From positions 1-57,035 of the IMG/VR virus record IMGVR_UViG_3300045303_000150: 57,035 nt of DNA; one strand, given 5' to 3'. Position numbers and translations under genes: made by a program. Below the pieces are notes generated by a model. The model had not been told where the DNA came from. It saw only the letters and a program-made list of their open reading frames with translations, and ran no database searches. Origin of the DNA: a virus. This document shows, one piece after another, positions 30,602 through 37,903 of this stretch (position 1 is the first letter of the stretch; each line of letters begins with the position of its first letter).

Positions 30602-31298
30602 GGAGCTGGAGATGCTGCCCGCCGTCCGGAACCTCCCGAGTCCGGCGGACTTCGCGAAAGCGCTGCGCGAGTGGCTGGAAAGCCAGATCGTGGCCGTCCG
30701 GTCTGAGCGCGGCGACGTGACGGCGGCCGAAGACACCTACGCCCTGGTGCGCTCCCTGCAGGGCGCACGGGAGGCGTTCGCGGACTACTCGCGGGCGTTC
30801 GCCAAGGTGGCCGGTATCGCGGCGCAGGAGATCGAGAACGAGCTTCTGGAGGCCGTGGGCGACAACGACGGAATCCCGATGGCCTCGCTCAACGTGCCGG
30901 ACACGGACGGCACCACCATCAAGCTGGGCCGCAACATGCCCAACGCGCACACGATCGACGTGGATCCGATCTTCGGTGCGCTGGCCCTCTACCTGCTCAA
31001 CACGACCGAGATTCAGCAGGACGTGCTGAACGCGGCGACTAGCGTGCTGCTCTCGGAAGACTTGATCCCAACGGCGCGCGCCGACTTCGGTGACGTGCTC
31101 AGCCGCATGATGATTGTGGCCATGGAGGAGATCTTGAAGGTCGGATCTTTCTCCCCGCAGATCAGCAAGGTGAAGGCGCTGGCAACCCAGCTCGCCGGAC
31201 TCGGCCAGGACGACCTGGCCGCCACGGTGTCACACGCCGTGCGCACCAAGAAGGAATACAAGGGCGTCACCATCACAAGGGAGCAGCCGAAGAAATGA
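30591..31298 (+). CDS. Hypothetical protein, 235 aa
   Basis: GTG 30591 lies within the end of the previous gene and is chosen because it has a nearby GGAGGAG; the longer frame is an overlap artefact. The N-terminal half is helical (ADFAKALREWLESQIVAVRSERGDVTAAEDTY), as is the C-terminal half (MMIVAMEEILKVGSFSPQISKVKALATQL). No family recognised. Confidence 0.74.
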   Translation: MPGKELEMLPAVRNLPSPADFAKALREWLESQIVAVRSERGDVTAAEDTYALVRSLQGAREAFADYSRAFAKVAGIAAQEIENELLEAVGDNDGIPMASLNVPDTDGTTIKLGRNMPNAHTIDVDPIFGALALYLLNTTEIQQDVLNAATSVLLSEDLIPTARADFGDVLSRMMIVAMEEILKVGSFSPQISKVKALATQLAGLGQDDLAATVSHAVRTKKEYKGVTITREQPKK

Positions 31299-31408
31299 TC
31301 GAAATTGGGGATAACCTGGCGTTCGTGTCGGCCTGGGTGGCAATGCTGGTGATCATCGCTACCACCGTGATCGCCCTGGCAGCCATCCTGAGGGACCGCG
31401 ATGAGTGA
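31295..31408 (+). CDS. 37-residue single-pass membrane peptide
   Basis: ATG 31295 overlaps the upstream TGA and its own TGA (31406-31408) overlaps the next start. It is almost entirely one hydrophobic helix (WVAMLVIIATTVIALAAIL) with charged ends (MIEIGDN; RDRDE). Translational coupling at both ends supports a real gene. Confidence 0.65.
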   Translation: MIEIGDNLAFVSAWVAMLVIIATTVIALAAILRDRDE

Positions 31409-31940
31409 GCGCGAGGCGAAAGCTATCACCCATCTGGTCCGGGCGAAGCAGCTGCTGGCCGATCTCGACCGCGACGCGCGTGGTACGAACGTGGACCTGG
31501 TCCGCGCGGGCGTCAAGCACGAGGTCTCAGCGGCCCTGGAGGCCCTCCAGTCGGGCGTGACGGGTAATCGGGACGGGAAGGTGCGCAAGAACGCCGCCAC
31601 GACCAGCAGGGGCGCGGCGAAGCGCATCAAGGTGAAGTCCGGTACCCAGCGCGCCCGCGTACTGCTGGCCATCGCGGGCAACTCCCACCGGTTCGGCGCG
31701 ACCGACTACGAGCTGTGCCGCGAGCTGGGCATCAAAGCGTCCTCACTCCGGCCACGGCGCGGCGAGCTGGTGGACGAGGGCTACGTGACGGCGGGTGAGC
31801 TGGTCAAGAGCCGTGAGCACGAGGGCAGCGACTGGACCGTCTGGACCGTGACGGCTTCAGGGCAGGCGCTGGCGTACTCGCTGGCGCGCGAGGCTCGCCC
31901 AGCCCCGCCGCCACCCGGCGAACAGCTGTCCCTGGCATGA
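31401..31940 (+). CDS. Winged-helix-like DNA-binding protein, 179 aa
   Basis: ATG 31401. The N-terminal half is helical and basic (KVRKNAATTSRGAAKRIKV). Residues about 82-155 look like a winged helix (RARVLLAIAGNSHRFGATDYELCRELGIKASSLRPRRGELVDEGYV, then a beta wing WTVWTVT). It ends EQLSLA, close to the QL[SD]LF motif that binds the host beta clamp. A regulator or replication adaptor is possible. A strong terminator follows at once. Confidence 0.7.
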   Translation: MSEREAKAITHLVRAKQLLADLDRDARGTNVDLVRAGVKHEVSAALEALQSGVTGNRDGKVRKNAATTSRGAAKRIKVKSGTQRARVLLAIAGNSHRFGATDYELCRELGIKASSLRPRRGELVDEGYVTAGELVKSREHEGSDWTVWTVTASGQALAYSLAREARPAPPPPGEQLSLA

Positions 31941-31999
31941 GTACGGCCCGTCACGATCTTGCCGTGACGGGCCGTACTAAGCTTCGGGGGTCTTCCCCC
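31940..31999 (+). terminator. Strong terminator plus second G5/C5 hairpin
   Basis: A perfect 16-bp stem AGTACGGCCCGTCACG (31940-31955 with 31963-31978) begins at the last base of the preceding stop codon. A second small hairpin GGGGG-tctt-CCCCC (31986-31999) follows. They close the 30063-31940 operon. About 80 bases with nothing I recognise remain before the next gene. Confidence 0.88.
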
Positions 32000-32078
32000 A
32001 GCGGACCCGACCGCTGGCTTCTTTCCACCCTGGTCGCCACGCGGCGACCTGTTCGAACCAACGCAAGGAGACTACCCC

Positions 32079-32537
32079 ATGCATCCGGAGCTGGACGAGT
32101 GGTACCCGCCGATCGTGGCCCAGTTGCCCATGAACATTCTGAAGTGGAACATCGCAAGTTCGCGTCCGCAGGGAATTGGATTGCGCGCCAGGAAAACGAA
32201 ACTGCGGGTAGCCAATACTTCCCGCCTGGTTCCTGAACTTTCGGCGTACCAGCCGCGTCGCCCTGACGTTGTTATTGACTGGCCCCTTCCGGACTATCTC
32301 AGCTTTGACCTTAGCGGGACGTTTGTATACATGCTTGAGGACCGCAACGGTAGGCCTTGCTACGTCGGCAAGACGTGCGCTCTTTCGTCGCGCATTGGCC
32401 AGCATTCGGTTAATAAAGAATTCGTTCGTACTGTTGCTTGGCGTGTTCGCAGGGGAGAACGCGACTTGGATCTGGAATCCATTCTGGACGGAATTTTCGA
32501 GCCGTACCTTTTGAGTGACGGAAGGGTGCGCGCATGA
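32079..32537 (+). CDS. GIY-YIG nuclease-like protein, 152 aa
   Basis: ATG 32079 follows GCAAGGAG. Residues about 80-150 fit the GIY-YIG fold: FVYMLEDRNGRPCYVGKT (V-Y-M ... Y-V-G), then the catalytic-type Arg in ALSSRIGQH, and a late Glu in DLESIL. Such domains cut DNA in homing or repair enzymes. The middle of the gene is less GC-rich than its neighbours (many TT- and A-rich codons), hinting at transfer. It is translated into the following initiator gene by a 4-base overlap. Confidence 0.78.
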   Translation: MHPELDEWYPPIVAQLPMNILKWNIASSRPQGIGLRARKTKLRVANTSRLVPELSAYQPRRPDVVIDWPLPDYLSFDLSGTFVYMLEDRNGRPCYVGKTCALSSRIGQHSVNKEFVRTVAWRVRRGERDLDLESILDGIFEPYLLSDGRVRA

Positions 32538-33436
32538 GCATTGAGATCATGTCCATGGTCTGGAAGACCGACGTGGGCCCGGCAACCCATAGACTCGTGC
32601 TGCTTGCTCTCGCGGATGCGGCCAATGACGAGGGCGTGTGCTGGCCGTCTATGGCGGTAGTGGCCATGAAGGCGGGATGCGGGCTGAGCACGGCTCGCAA
32701 GGCAGTCGCCGAACTGGAAGCGGACAACCTGCTCATCCGCCAGCTTCGTCCAGTGTCAGGTAAGCGAAACCAGAGCAACGTCTACCAGCTCAACGTGTCC
32801 GCGCTTGAGGCCCGGAAGAGTGCCGCTCAAATCGAGCGGGAGTCAAAGAAGACCGCCGCTCCCCCTCAGTCTGAGCGGGACTCCCCCTCAGATCTGGCGG
32901 CAACTCCCGCTCAGACTGAGGGGCGGAATCATAAAGAAGAACCACCAAGTGAACCCAATCCCTCCGGGGGGAGCGCTGACGCGCCCGCCCTCTTCGAAGA
33001 TCCTTCGCTTCCTGATCAAGAGCCGGAAGACAAAGAAGCAGGGACCGAGGATGGTGACCGCCATGCCGCGCCGCCGGTCTCCGCGAATGTGGTCGTAGCC
33101 GCCTACGTGGACAGCTTCCGCGTGCAGGCGAGGGGCAAGGACCCCATCGGCCGCTACATTGCCCAGGTGGGCCGTGAGGCCAAGAAGCTGCTGGAGCAGG
33201 GCGCGACCTCGGACGACCTCCTGGCGGCCGCCAAGGCGCTGGGCAGGACCCCGTACGCCTCGCTGGAGCAGCAGTACACCCGCGTCTTGGCAGGCATCCC
33301 CACGGCGGCGCAGAATGGCCGGAGCCGCACGAGCGTCGTCCCGCCGCCGGACGTGCTGGCTGAGCGCAAGGCCTGGTTCGAGCAGCACGCCGAACCCGCC
33401 GCCCCCGTCGTGGATTACGACGGCCCGCAGTTCTGA
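32534..33436 (+). CDS. Replication initiator-like protein (O-type) with HTH, 300 aa
   Basis: ATG 32534. Residues 15-85 form a helix-turn-helix region of the type used by phage replisome organisers (TDVGPATHRLVLLALADAANDEGVCWPSMAVVAMKAGCGLSTARKAVAELEADNLLIRQ). A polar linker of about 110 residues (SKKTAAPPQSERDS ... GTEDGD) is coded by the repeat array at 32823-32923. A C-terminal helical domain (VVVAAYVDSFRVQARGKDPIGRYIAQVGREAKKLL) follows. It is expected to bind an origin and recruit the loader encoded next. Confidence 0.82.
   Translation: MSIEIMSMVWKTDVGPATHRLVLLALADAANDEGVCWPSMAVVAMKAGCGLSTARKAVAELEADNLLIRQLRPVSGKRNQSNVYQLNVSALEARKSAAQIERESKKTAAPPQSERDSPSDLAATPAQTEGRNHKEEPPSEPNPSGGSADAPALFEDPSLPDQEPEDKEAGTEDGDRHAAPPVSANVVVAAYVDSFRVQARGKDPIGRYIAQVGREAKKLLEQGATSDDLLAAAKALGRTPYASLEQQYTRVLAGIPTAAQNGRSRTSVVPPPDVLAERKAWFEQHAEPAAPVVDYDGPQF
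32823..32923. repeat. Candidate replication origin: four related repeats inside the initiator gene
   Basis: Units at 32823-32841 (CCGCTCAAATCGAGCGGGA), 32862-32880 (CCCCTCAGTCTGAGCGGGA), about 32883-32902 (CCCCCTCAGATCTGGCGG core) and 32905-32923 (TCCCGCTCAGACTGAGGGG). The second and fourth are perfect 19-base inverted copies of each other. An A-rich stretch (ATCATAAAGAAGAA) follows at 32929. The position in the linker of an O-like gene matches the lambda arrangement. Confidence 0.6.
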
Positions 33437-33448
33437 GAGGAGATCATC

Positions 33449-34141
33449 TTGACTTCGAGCTTGCGCGTACCCCCCATCGGGGGGGATCATTGGGATATGA
33501 ACGCCAGCAGGGACCTGGAACGACGCGTCGCGCAGATCATGCGGGAACGTGGCCTTCAGCCTGCCACTGACGAACAGATGGCCCAGGCCGACGCCGACGC
33601 CCGCCGCGAATGGAACGAGACCAAGGCCCGGATCATGCTGGGCCGCCTGGACGCGCGCTACCGCGACGCCGTCCCCCGCCACCAGCTCTCGCACAACTGG
33701 CTGGCCGACTTCAGGCTGGGCGACCGCTACGGCCTGGTGATCCTCGGCGAGCCGGGCGTGGGCAAGACGTGGGAGGCCTGCTCCATCGCGCGCGTGCTCC
33801 TGCTCCAGGACAGCGTGCCGGTCTCGGTCGTGCACGCGGGCAATCTGATGGAGGCGCTCAAGCCCAACCGCGACGGCGCGTCCGACCTCGGCCAGTTCCA
33901 GGTCGCGCCCGTCCTCGTGCTGGACGACCTCGGTGCGGAGCGCTCCACTGAGTGGTCGCTCTCTCAGCTGCACCTGCTGGCCGAGTACCGCAACGTCCGG
34001 CGCCTGCCGACGATCATCACCACGAACCTGTCCGGCGCTGAGCTGCGCGAGCGCTACAGCGATCGCACTATTGACCGGTTCGTGGAGGGCTCGAAGCTCT
34101 TGACGATCGTGGGCAAGTCGCACCGCGTCACCCCGATCTGA
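33449..34141 (+). CDS. DnaC-like helicase loader ATPase, 230 aa
   Basis: TTG 33449 has GAGAGGAG 6 bases upstream; ATG 33497 is an alternative start 6 bases after a possible -10. Counting from the TTG, Walker A is GEPGVGKT (residues 100-107), Walker B is VLVLDDLGAE (D159, D160), and the sensor region is RLPTIITTNLSG (186-196). It should load the host replicative helicase at the origin bound by the upstream initiator. Length agrees with phage DnaC-like loaders. Confidence 0.88.
   Translation: MTSSLRVPPIGGDHWDMNASRDLERRVAQIMRERGLQPATDEQMAQADADARREWNETKARIMLGRLDARYRDAVPRHQLSHNWLADFRLGDRYGLVILGEPGVGKTWEACSIARVLLLQDSVPVSVVHAGNLMEALKPNRDGASDLGQFQVAPVLVLDDLGAERSTEWSLSQLHLLAEYRNVRRLPTIITTNLSGAELRERYSDRTIDRFVEGSKLLTIVGKSHRVTPI
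33461..33490 (+). promoter_or_regulatory. Possible internal leaderless promoter with C6/G7 inverted repeat
   Basis: TTGCGC 33461-33466, then CCCCCC-atc-GGGGGGG, then GATCAT 33485-33490, 6 bases before ATG 33497. The -10 is poor. It lies inside the first codons of the TTG-started loader gene, so one DNA element may serve two different starts. Confidence 0.5.
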
Positions 34142-34156
34142 TCCCTGAGGATCACC

Positions 34157-34204
34157 GAGGGGACCTGCTGGCACGGCTCGAAAGACCGGCCGGTGGGTCC
34201 CCTC
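34157..34204 (+). terminator. Terminator after the loader gene
   Basis: Arms GAGGGGACC 34157-34165 and GGTCCCCTC 34196-34204 followed by TTTCAG. The 30-base interior has its own CGGCT/CCGGCC pairing. A TGTACGCT (extended -10 like, 34220-34227) follows before the ribosome site of the endolysin. Confidence 0.65.
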
Positions 34205-34251
34205 TTTCAGGGGGCAAACGTGTACGCTGGGAGCCGACCAGAGGAGAGAGC

Positions 34252-35277
34252 ATGGCCAACGCTTCAGGCGTGATCTTCGGCGCGGATGTGAGCCATCACC
34301 AGAACTCGCTGCCCCCGCTGGCGCTGTCCAGCCTGAGCTTCCTGATCGCCCGCACCGCACAGGCCAACGGCGGCAAGTACGGCACCACGAAAGACAAGAT
34401 GTACGGGACCCACAAGGCGGCCGCGATCCGTGCGGGCGTCCTGTTCTCCGCGTACTTCTACATCGGCGTGGGCCTCACGCCTCAGCAGAACGTGGACCTT
34501 CACGCCTCCATCGAGCCGGACCGCAGTATCCCGGTGATGCTGGACTGGGAGGAAGGCTCCGGCGACGGCGCTTTCCTGCGGGCCGTCCATCGCGCCTTCG
34601 TCGCCGCCGGGTACCGCGTCTGGGGCAGCTACGCGCCGAACTGGTACTGGAAGGCTCAGGGCCAGCCCAACCTGGCAGGCCTGCCGCCGATCGTGTCCAG
34701 CCGTTACCCGAACATGGTGCCGGGCCCGCTGGCGAGCGAGTGGGCGGAGACGCCGGAAAGCTTCTGGAGCGGCTACGGCGGCAACACCGTGCTGATGATC
34801 CAGTTCACCAGCTCTGGCCGGATCAACGGCTACAACGGCAACCTCGACCTGAACGCGTTCCGTGGCACGCGGGCCCAGCTCGCACAGCTCTGGTACGGCG
34901 CTGGCCAGCCGGTGGTCGAACCCGAACACGAAGGAGATGACGAAGTGTCCCTGATCGCAACCATCGACATGATCGCCAGCGGCGACAAGCGGACCGAGTA
35001 CCTGCGCGAGCTGCCCGGCGGCAAGAACGCCCGGCTGGTCATCCGCGTGCCAGAGATGGACTGGACTACGCACGCGGGCGCGGCCACCGTGTGGCTGGGC
35101 AACGTCATGGTGTTCGGCTCCGGCAACGGCGGCCTGCCCGGCACGGACCCCTACTTCCAGGAGCCGACCGGAGACAAGGCCGTCGACTACGACCGCGTGA
35201 TCCCGATCCCGGACGCGCTGTACGGAAGCCTCGACTACTCCTGCAACCTCCCGTGGAAGCTGGAGATCTGGGGATGA
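34252..35277 (+). CDS. GH25 lysozyme endolysin, 341 aa
   Basis: ATG 34252 follows GAGGAGAGAG. Residues 5-215 are a GH25 muramidase: GADVSHHQ (D12), IPVMLDWEEGSG (D98, E100) and a closing MIQFTSSGRINGYNGNLDLNAF. It cleaves the glycan chains of peptidoglycan to release progeny. Residues about 231-341 form a separate domain of unknown family, probably wall-binding. A good internal ribosome site (AAGGAG 34931-34936) and GTG 34945 sit exactly at the domain junction and could yield the C-terminal domain alone. Confidence 0.92.
   Translation: MANASGVIFGADVSHHQNSLPPLALSSLSFLIARTAQANGGKYGTTKDKMYGTHKAAAIRAGVLFSAYFYIGVGLTPQQNVDLHASIEPDRSIPVMLDWEEGSGDGAFLRAVHRAFVAAGYRVWGSYAPNWYWKAQGQPNLAGLPPIVSSRYPNMVPGPLASEWAETPESFWSGYGGNTVLMIQFTSSGRINGYNGNLDLNAFRGTRAQLAQLWYGAGQPVVEPEHEGDDEVSLIATIDMIASGDKRTEYLRELPGGKNARLVIRVPEMDWTTHAGAATVWLGNVMVFGSGNGGLPGTDPYFQEPTGDKAVDYDRVIPIPDALYGSLDYSCNLPWKLEIWG
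34945..35277 (+). CDS. Possible internal-start product: endolysin C-terminal domain, 110 aa
   Basis: GTG 34945 is in frame in the endolysin and has AAGGAG 8 bases upstream, as good as any start in this genome. The product begins MSLIATIDMIASGDKRTEYL and covers only the putative wall-binding domain. Several phage endolysins are known to assemble with such truncated partners. This is inference and may be a chance site. Confidence 0.45.
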   Translation: MSLIATIDMIASGDKRTEYLRELPGGKNARLVIRVPEMDWTTHAGAATVWLGNVMVFGSGNGGLPGTDPYFQEPTGDKAVDYDRVIPIPDALYGSLDYSCNLPWKLEIWG

Positions 35278-35450
35278 TCGATTGGGACGAGGTCGCCAAG
35301 GTCGCCTACAGCGCGTACTGCGAGTCGGTGGGCGGCATCGCCTTCAACGGCGACCAGTTGCCGACGTGGGCTGAGCAGAAGGAGCGTTCGCCACGGATCG
35401 CGGGCGCATGGATCGCGGCCGTGAAGGCGGCAGTCGAGGCGGCCACCTGA
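35274..35450 (+). CDS. Hypothetical protein, 58 aa
   Basis: ATG 35274 overlaps the endolysin stop. It is a compact helical protein (MIDWDEVAKVAYSAYCESVGG; RSPRIAGAWIAAVKAAVEAA). No family recognised. Confidence 0.72.
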   Translation: MIDWDEVAKVAYSAYCESVGGIAFNGDQLPTWAEQKERSPRIAGAWIAAVKAAVEAAT

Positions 35451-35451
35451 C

Positions 35452-35874
35452 GTGGACGCGGACTACGTCCTGCATCTCCCGTGGCGTCGGCCACCGATCA
35501 GCGCGAACGATCGGTGGCCGCACTACACGGTGAAGGCGAAGATCGAGAAGGAAGTGAAGCTGGCCGCCTGGGCGCTGGCCCGCCGCGCCAAGGTGCCCGC
35601 GCTGGACGCCATCCTGGTCGAGCTGGTCTGGTACCCCGGCACCAATCGGCGCGTGGACGGCGACAACGCCGCGCCCACCCTGAAGTACCTGATTGACGGA
35701 CTGGTTCAGGCGGGTGTCCTGCCGGACGACAACAGCGAGCGCGTGCTGAGGTCCTCGTGCCGCGCCGTCCTGCGCCGCAACGACCCGTGGAACAAAGCGG
35801 ACCCACGCCTTATTCTCGCGATCACAGACGCGTCCGCGCTGGCCCCGTTGCCGCATTACGCCCCGGAGGAGTGA
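35452..35874 (+). CDS. rusA: RusA-like Holliday junction resolvase, 140 aa
   Basis: GTG 35452 is 1 base past the previous stop. The family pattern is visible: an N-terminal PPISANDRWPHY, then NRRVDGDNAAPTLKYLIDGLVQAGVLPDDNSERV, with the Asp residues that coordinate Mg2+ (VDGDN, IDGL, PDDN). It should resolve branched DNA before packaging and fits with the ERF recombination system. Length is typical (120-145). Confidence 0.9.
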   Translation: MDADYVLHLPWRRPPISANDRWPHYTVKAKIEKEVKLAAWALARRAKVPALDAILVELVWYPGTNRRVDGDNAAPTLKYLIDGLVQAGVLPDDNSERVLRSSCRAVLRRNDPWNKADPRLILAITDASALAPLPHYAPEE

Positions 35875-35877
35875 GCG

Positions 35878-36570
35878 TTGAAGGTCTACAACGTGCTCAC
35901 GGACCCGGCGGGGCGTCCGCTCCAGCGCCAGACCGCGCGCTTCACGCTTCGAACAGCGGGCAACCCGTTCACGGACATGTCCAGCGAGGTCTTCCAGGCG
36001 TACGCGGAAGACACCAACACGTCCGGGATCTGGATTGCTGACCTGATTCCGAACTCCCAGTACGAAGCTGACGGCACGTACTACCACGTGGACGAGCGGG
36101 ACGGGCTGCGAATCCTTGATGGCCAGTGGGACTTCGTGGTACCGGACGGTCCCAACCCTGGCTCGGTCCCGACTGGCGTACCCGCTGGCGCGTGGTGGGT
36201 GCGCGATCTCCTGGTAATCCCGCCGACGCCCGGCACGCCGTTCCCGCCGGTGCCACCGCACGCGCTCGGTGACCACACGGACGTGGACACCACCGGCGAG
36301 GTCGCTGGCCGCGTGCTCAAGTTCAACGGCACCAAGTGGGTTCCGGCCGTCGACTCCGGCGGTGGCGGATCGGCTGGCTTCGAGCACTTCCAGGACATTC
36401 CCGCGAACGTGACGCACGTGGTCCACAACCTCGGGTACCGGCCAGCCGTTAGCCTGTTCACTGCCGACTGGGCAGGCCAGTTCGACGAGTTCCGCGTGAC
36501 TCACGTGGACGCGAACATCTTCGACGTGACCACGGACACCCTGTTTCGTGGCTGGGTGACAGCAAGTTAG
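35878..36570 (+). CDS. Tail fibre / minor tail protein, 230 aa
   Basis: TTG 35878 with GGAGG 8 bases upstream; no ATG or GTG fits. The N-terminal 100 residues are beta-rich (VLTDPAGRPLQRQTARFTLRTAG; GIWIADLIPNSQYEADGTYYHV). The middle has a DHTDVDTTGEVAGRVLKFNGTKW motif typical of phage fibre repeats, and the end is a beta domain (THVVHNLGYRPAVSLF). First of four fibre-like genes. Confidence 0.75.
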   Translation: MKVYNVLTDPAGRPLQRQTARFTLRTAGNPFTDMSSEVFQAYAEDTNTSGIWIADLIPNSQYEADGTYYHVDERDGLRILDGQWDFVVPDGPNPGSVPTGVPAGAWWVRDLLVIPPTPGTPFPPVPPHALGDHTDVDTTGEVAGRVLKFNGTKWVPAVDSGGGGSAGFEHFQDIPANVTHVVHNLGYRPAVSLFTADWAGQFDEFRVTHVDANIFDVTTDTLFRGWVTAS

Positions 36571-36579
36571 GAGACGCCC

Positions 36580-37317
36580 GTGGCCGCAACTAGCGCCCTG
36601 TCCGTGAAGGACATGGCGAACCAGAAGATCATCAACCTGGGTGCGCCGTCGAACCCCAACGACGCCGCCCGCAAGACCGACGTGGACACCGCGCAGTCCG
36701 CCGCGCAGACCTACACGGATACCCAGCTGGCGGCCGTTGTCTCCGGTCAGACCCTCAAGGGTGCCGTCCGCGCCGTCTCGACCACCAACGTCACCTTGGC
36801 CACGCCGGGTACCACCATCGACGGCCTGACCGCCGCGAACGGCGAGATCTTCCTGCTGGCCGGTCAGACCACGGGCAGTCAGAACGGCCCCTACGTCTTC
36901 AACGGTTCGGCCAGCCCGATGACGCGGGCCACCAACTGGGACTCCGCTGGCGAAGCCGTGGTGGGCTCCTACTGGGTCGTCCGCGAAGGCACCAACGCGG
37001 ACAAGTTCGCGCTGATGACGAACGACTCCTTCACCCTGAACACGACTACGGCGGCCTTCGCCTACATCGGGTCCGTGGCCGGTGGCGGCTTCACCTCGTT
37101 CAAGCAGGACGTGCCCGCGATCAGCGCCGGTGCGACCGGCACGATCACCCACAACCTGAACACGCGCGATGTGGCGTGGGCGCTGCGCCTGACCGGCAGT
37201 CCCTACAACTACGTCACGGACGTGGAGATCGAGGCGACCACGGTCAACACGCTCGATATCAAGCCGGACGTGGCCATGACTTCCGCTCAGTACCGCATCA
37301 TGATCTGGGCCACCTGA
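36580..37317 (+). CDS. Tail fibre protein, 245 aa
   Basis: GTG 36580 follows TAGGAGACG. The N-terminal MANQKIINLGAPSNPNDAARKTDVDTA is the fibre-attachment repeat seen in many siphovirus fibres. The C-terminal domain (FTSFKQDVPAISAGATGTITHNLNTRDVAWAL) is similar in plan to the end of the previous gene. Likely host-recognition component. Confidence 0.78.
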   Translation: MAATSALSVKDMANQKIINLGAPSNPNDAARKTDVDTAQSAAQTYTDTQLAAVVSGQTLKGAVRAVSTTNVTLATPGTTIDGLTAANGEIFLLAGQTTGSQNGPYVFNGSASPMTRATNWDSAGEAVVGSYWVVREGTNADKFALMTNDSFTLNTTTAAFAYIGSVAGGGFTSFKQDVPAISAGATGTITHNLNTRDVAWALRLTGSPYNYVTDVEIEATTVNTLDIKPDVAMTSAQYRIMIWAT

Positions 37318-37892
37318 TGACCGCACCCGGTCCGCACACGACCAACGTGGGCCCGACCGCCGTGGATCGCAACCAGTACAGCGATGCGTTCTCCAGCTGT
37401 GGACGTGTGCAAGCTGTCGGCGCACAGCCGGTGCAGCTGGGCCAGACCGCGTTCGCTGGCGGCCGCGCCCCACGCACGGCCCGCTTCAACGAGAAGCTGC
37501 GCTTCCGTGTCGACTCGGCGCTGGCCCTCGGCGGCGCGGTGACGGCCGCGATCTATCAGGGATCGGACCCGTTCAACCTGACGAAGACGGTCGCGGACTT
37601 TTCCATTACGGCGGAGTTTGGATCGGCAGGCCTCAAGCAGGTGGCCATTCCCAGTACCGACGCCCTGGAGGCCCAGTACATCTACCTGGCGTGGGTTCGC
37701 ACCGGCCCGGCGCTGCTCAATCCGGCGCTGTCAGCCGCCGGTAACAGTGGCATCGCGGACATGCTCAATGCGACAACGGCAGCCTGCCCGGTCTCCGGCA
37801 CCAAGTCGGGAACCACGCTTCCCGCGACCCTGAACCTGTACACCGGATGGAACTACCTGGGCACCTTGCCCTGGTTCTCGCTGGCCGTCTGA
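37317..37892 (+). CDS. Fibre-associated protein, 191 aa
   Basis: ATG 37317 overlaps the upstream TGA. The sequence is beta-rich (DRNQYSDAFSSCGRVQ; AGGRAPRTARFNEKLRFRVDSALALGGAV) and ends LYTGWNYLGTLPWFSLAV. It is within the fibre cluster, so a receptor-binding or fibre-tip role is inferred. Confidence 0.7.
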   Translation: MTAPGPHTTNVGPTAVDRNQYSDAFSSCGRVQAVGAQPVQLGQTAFAGGRAPRTARFNEKLRFRVDSALALGGAVTAAIYQGSDPFNLTKTVADFSITAEFGSAGLKQVAIPSTDALEAQYIYLAWVRTGPALLNPALSAAGNSGIADMLNATTAACPVSGTKSGTTLPATLNLYTGWNYLGTLPWFSLAV

Positions 37893-37903
37893 GGAGATAA
37901 GCG

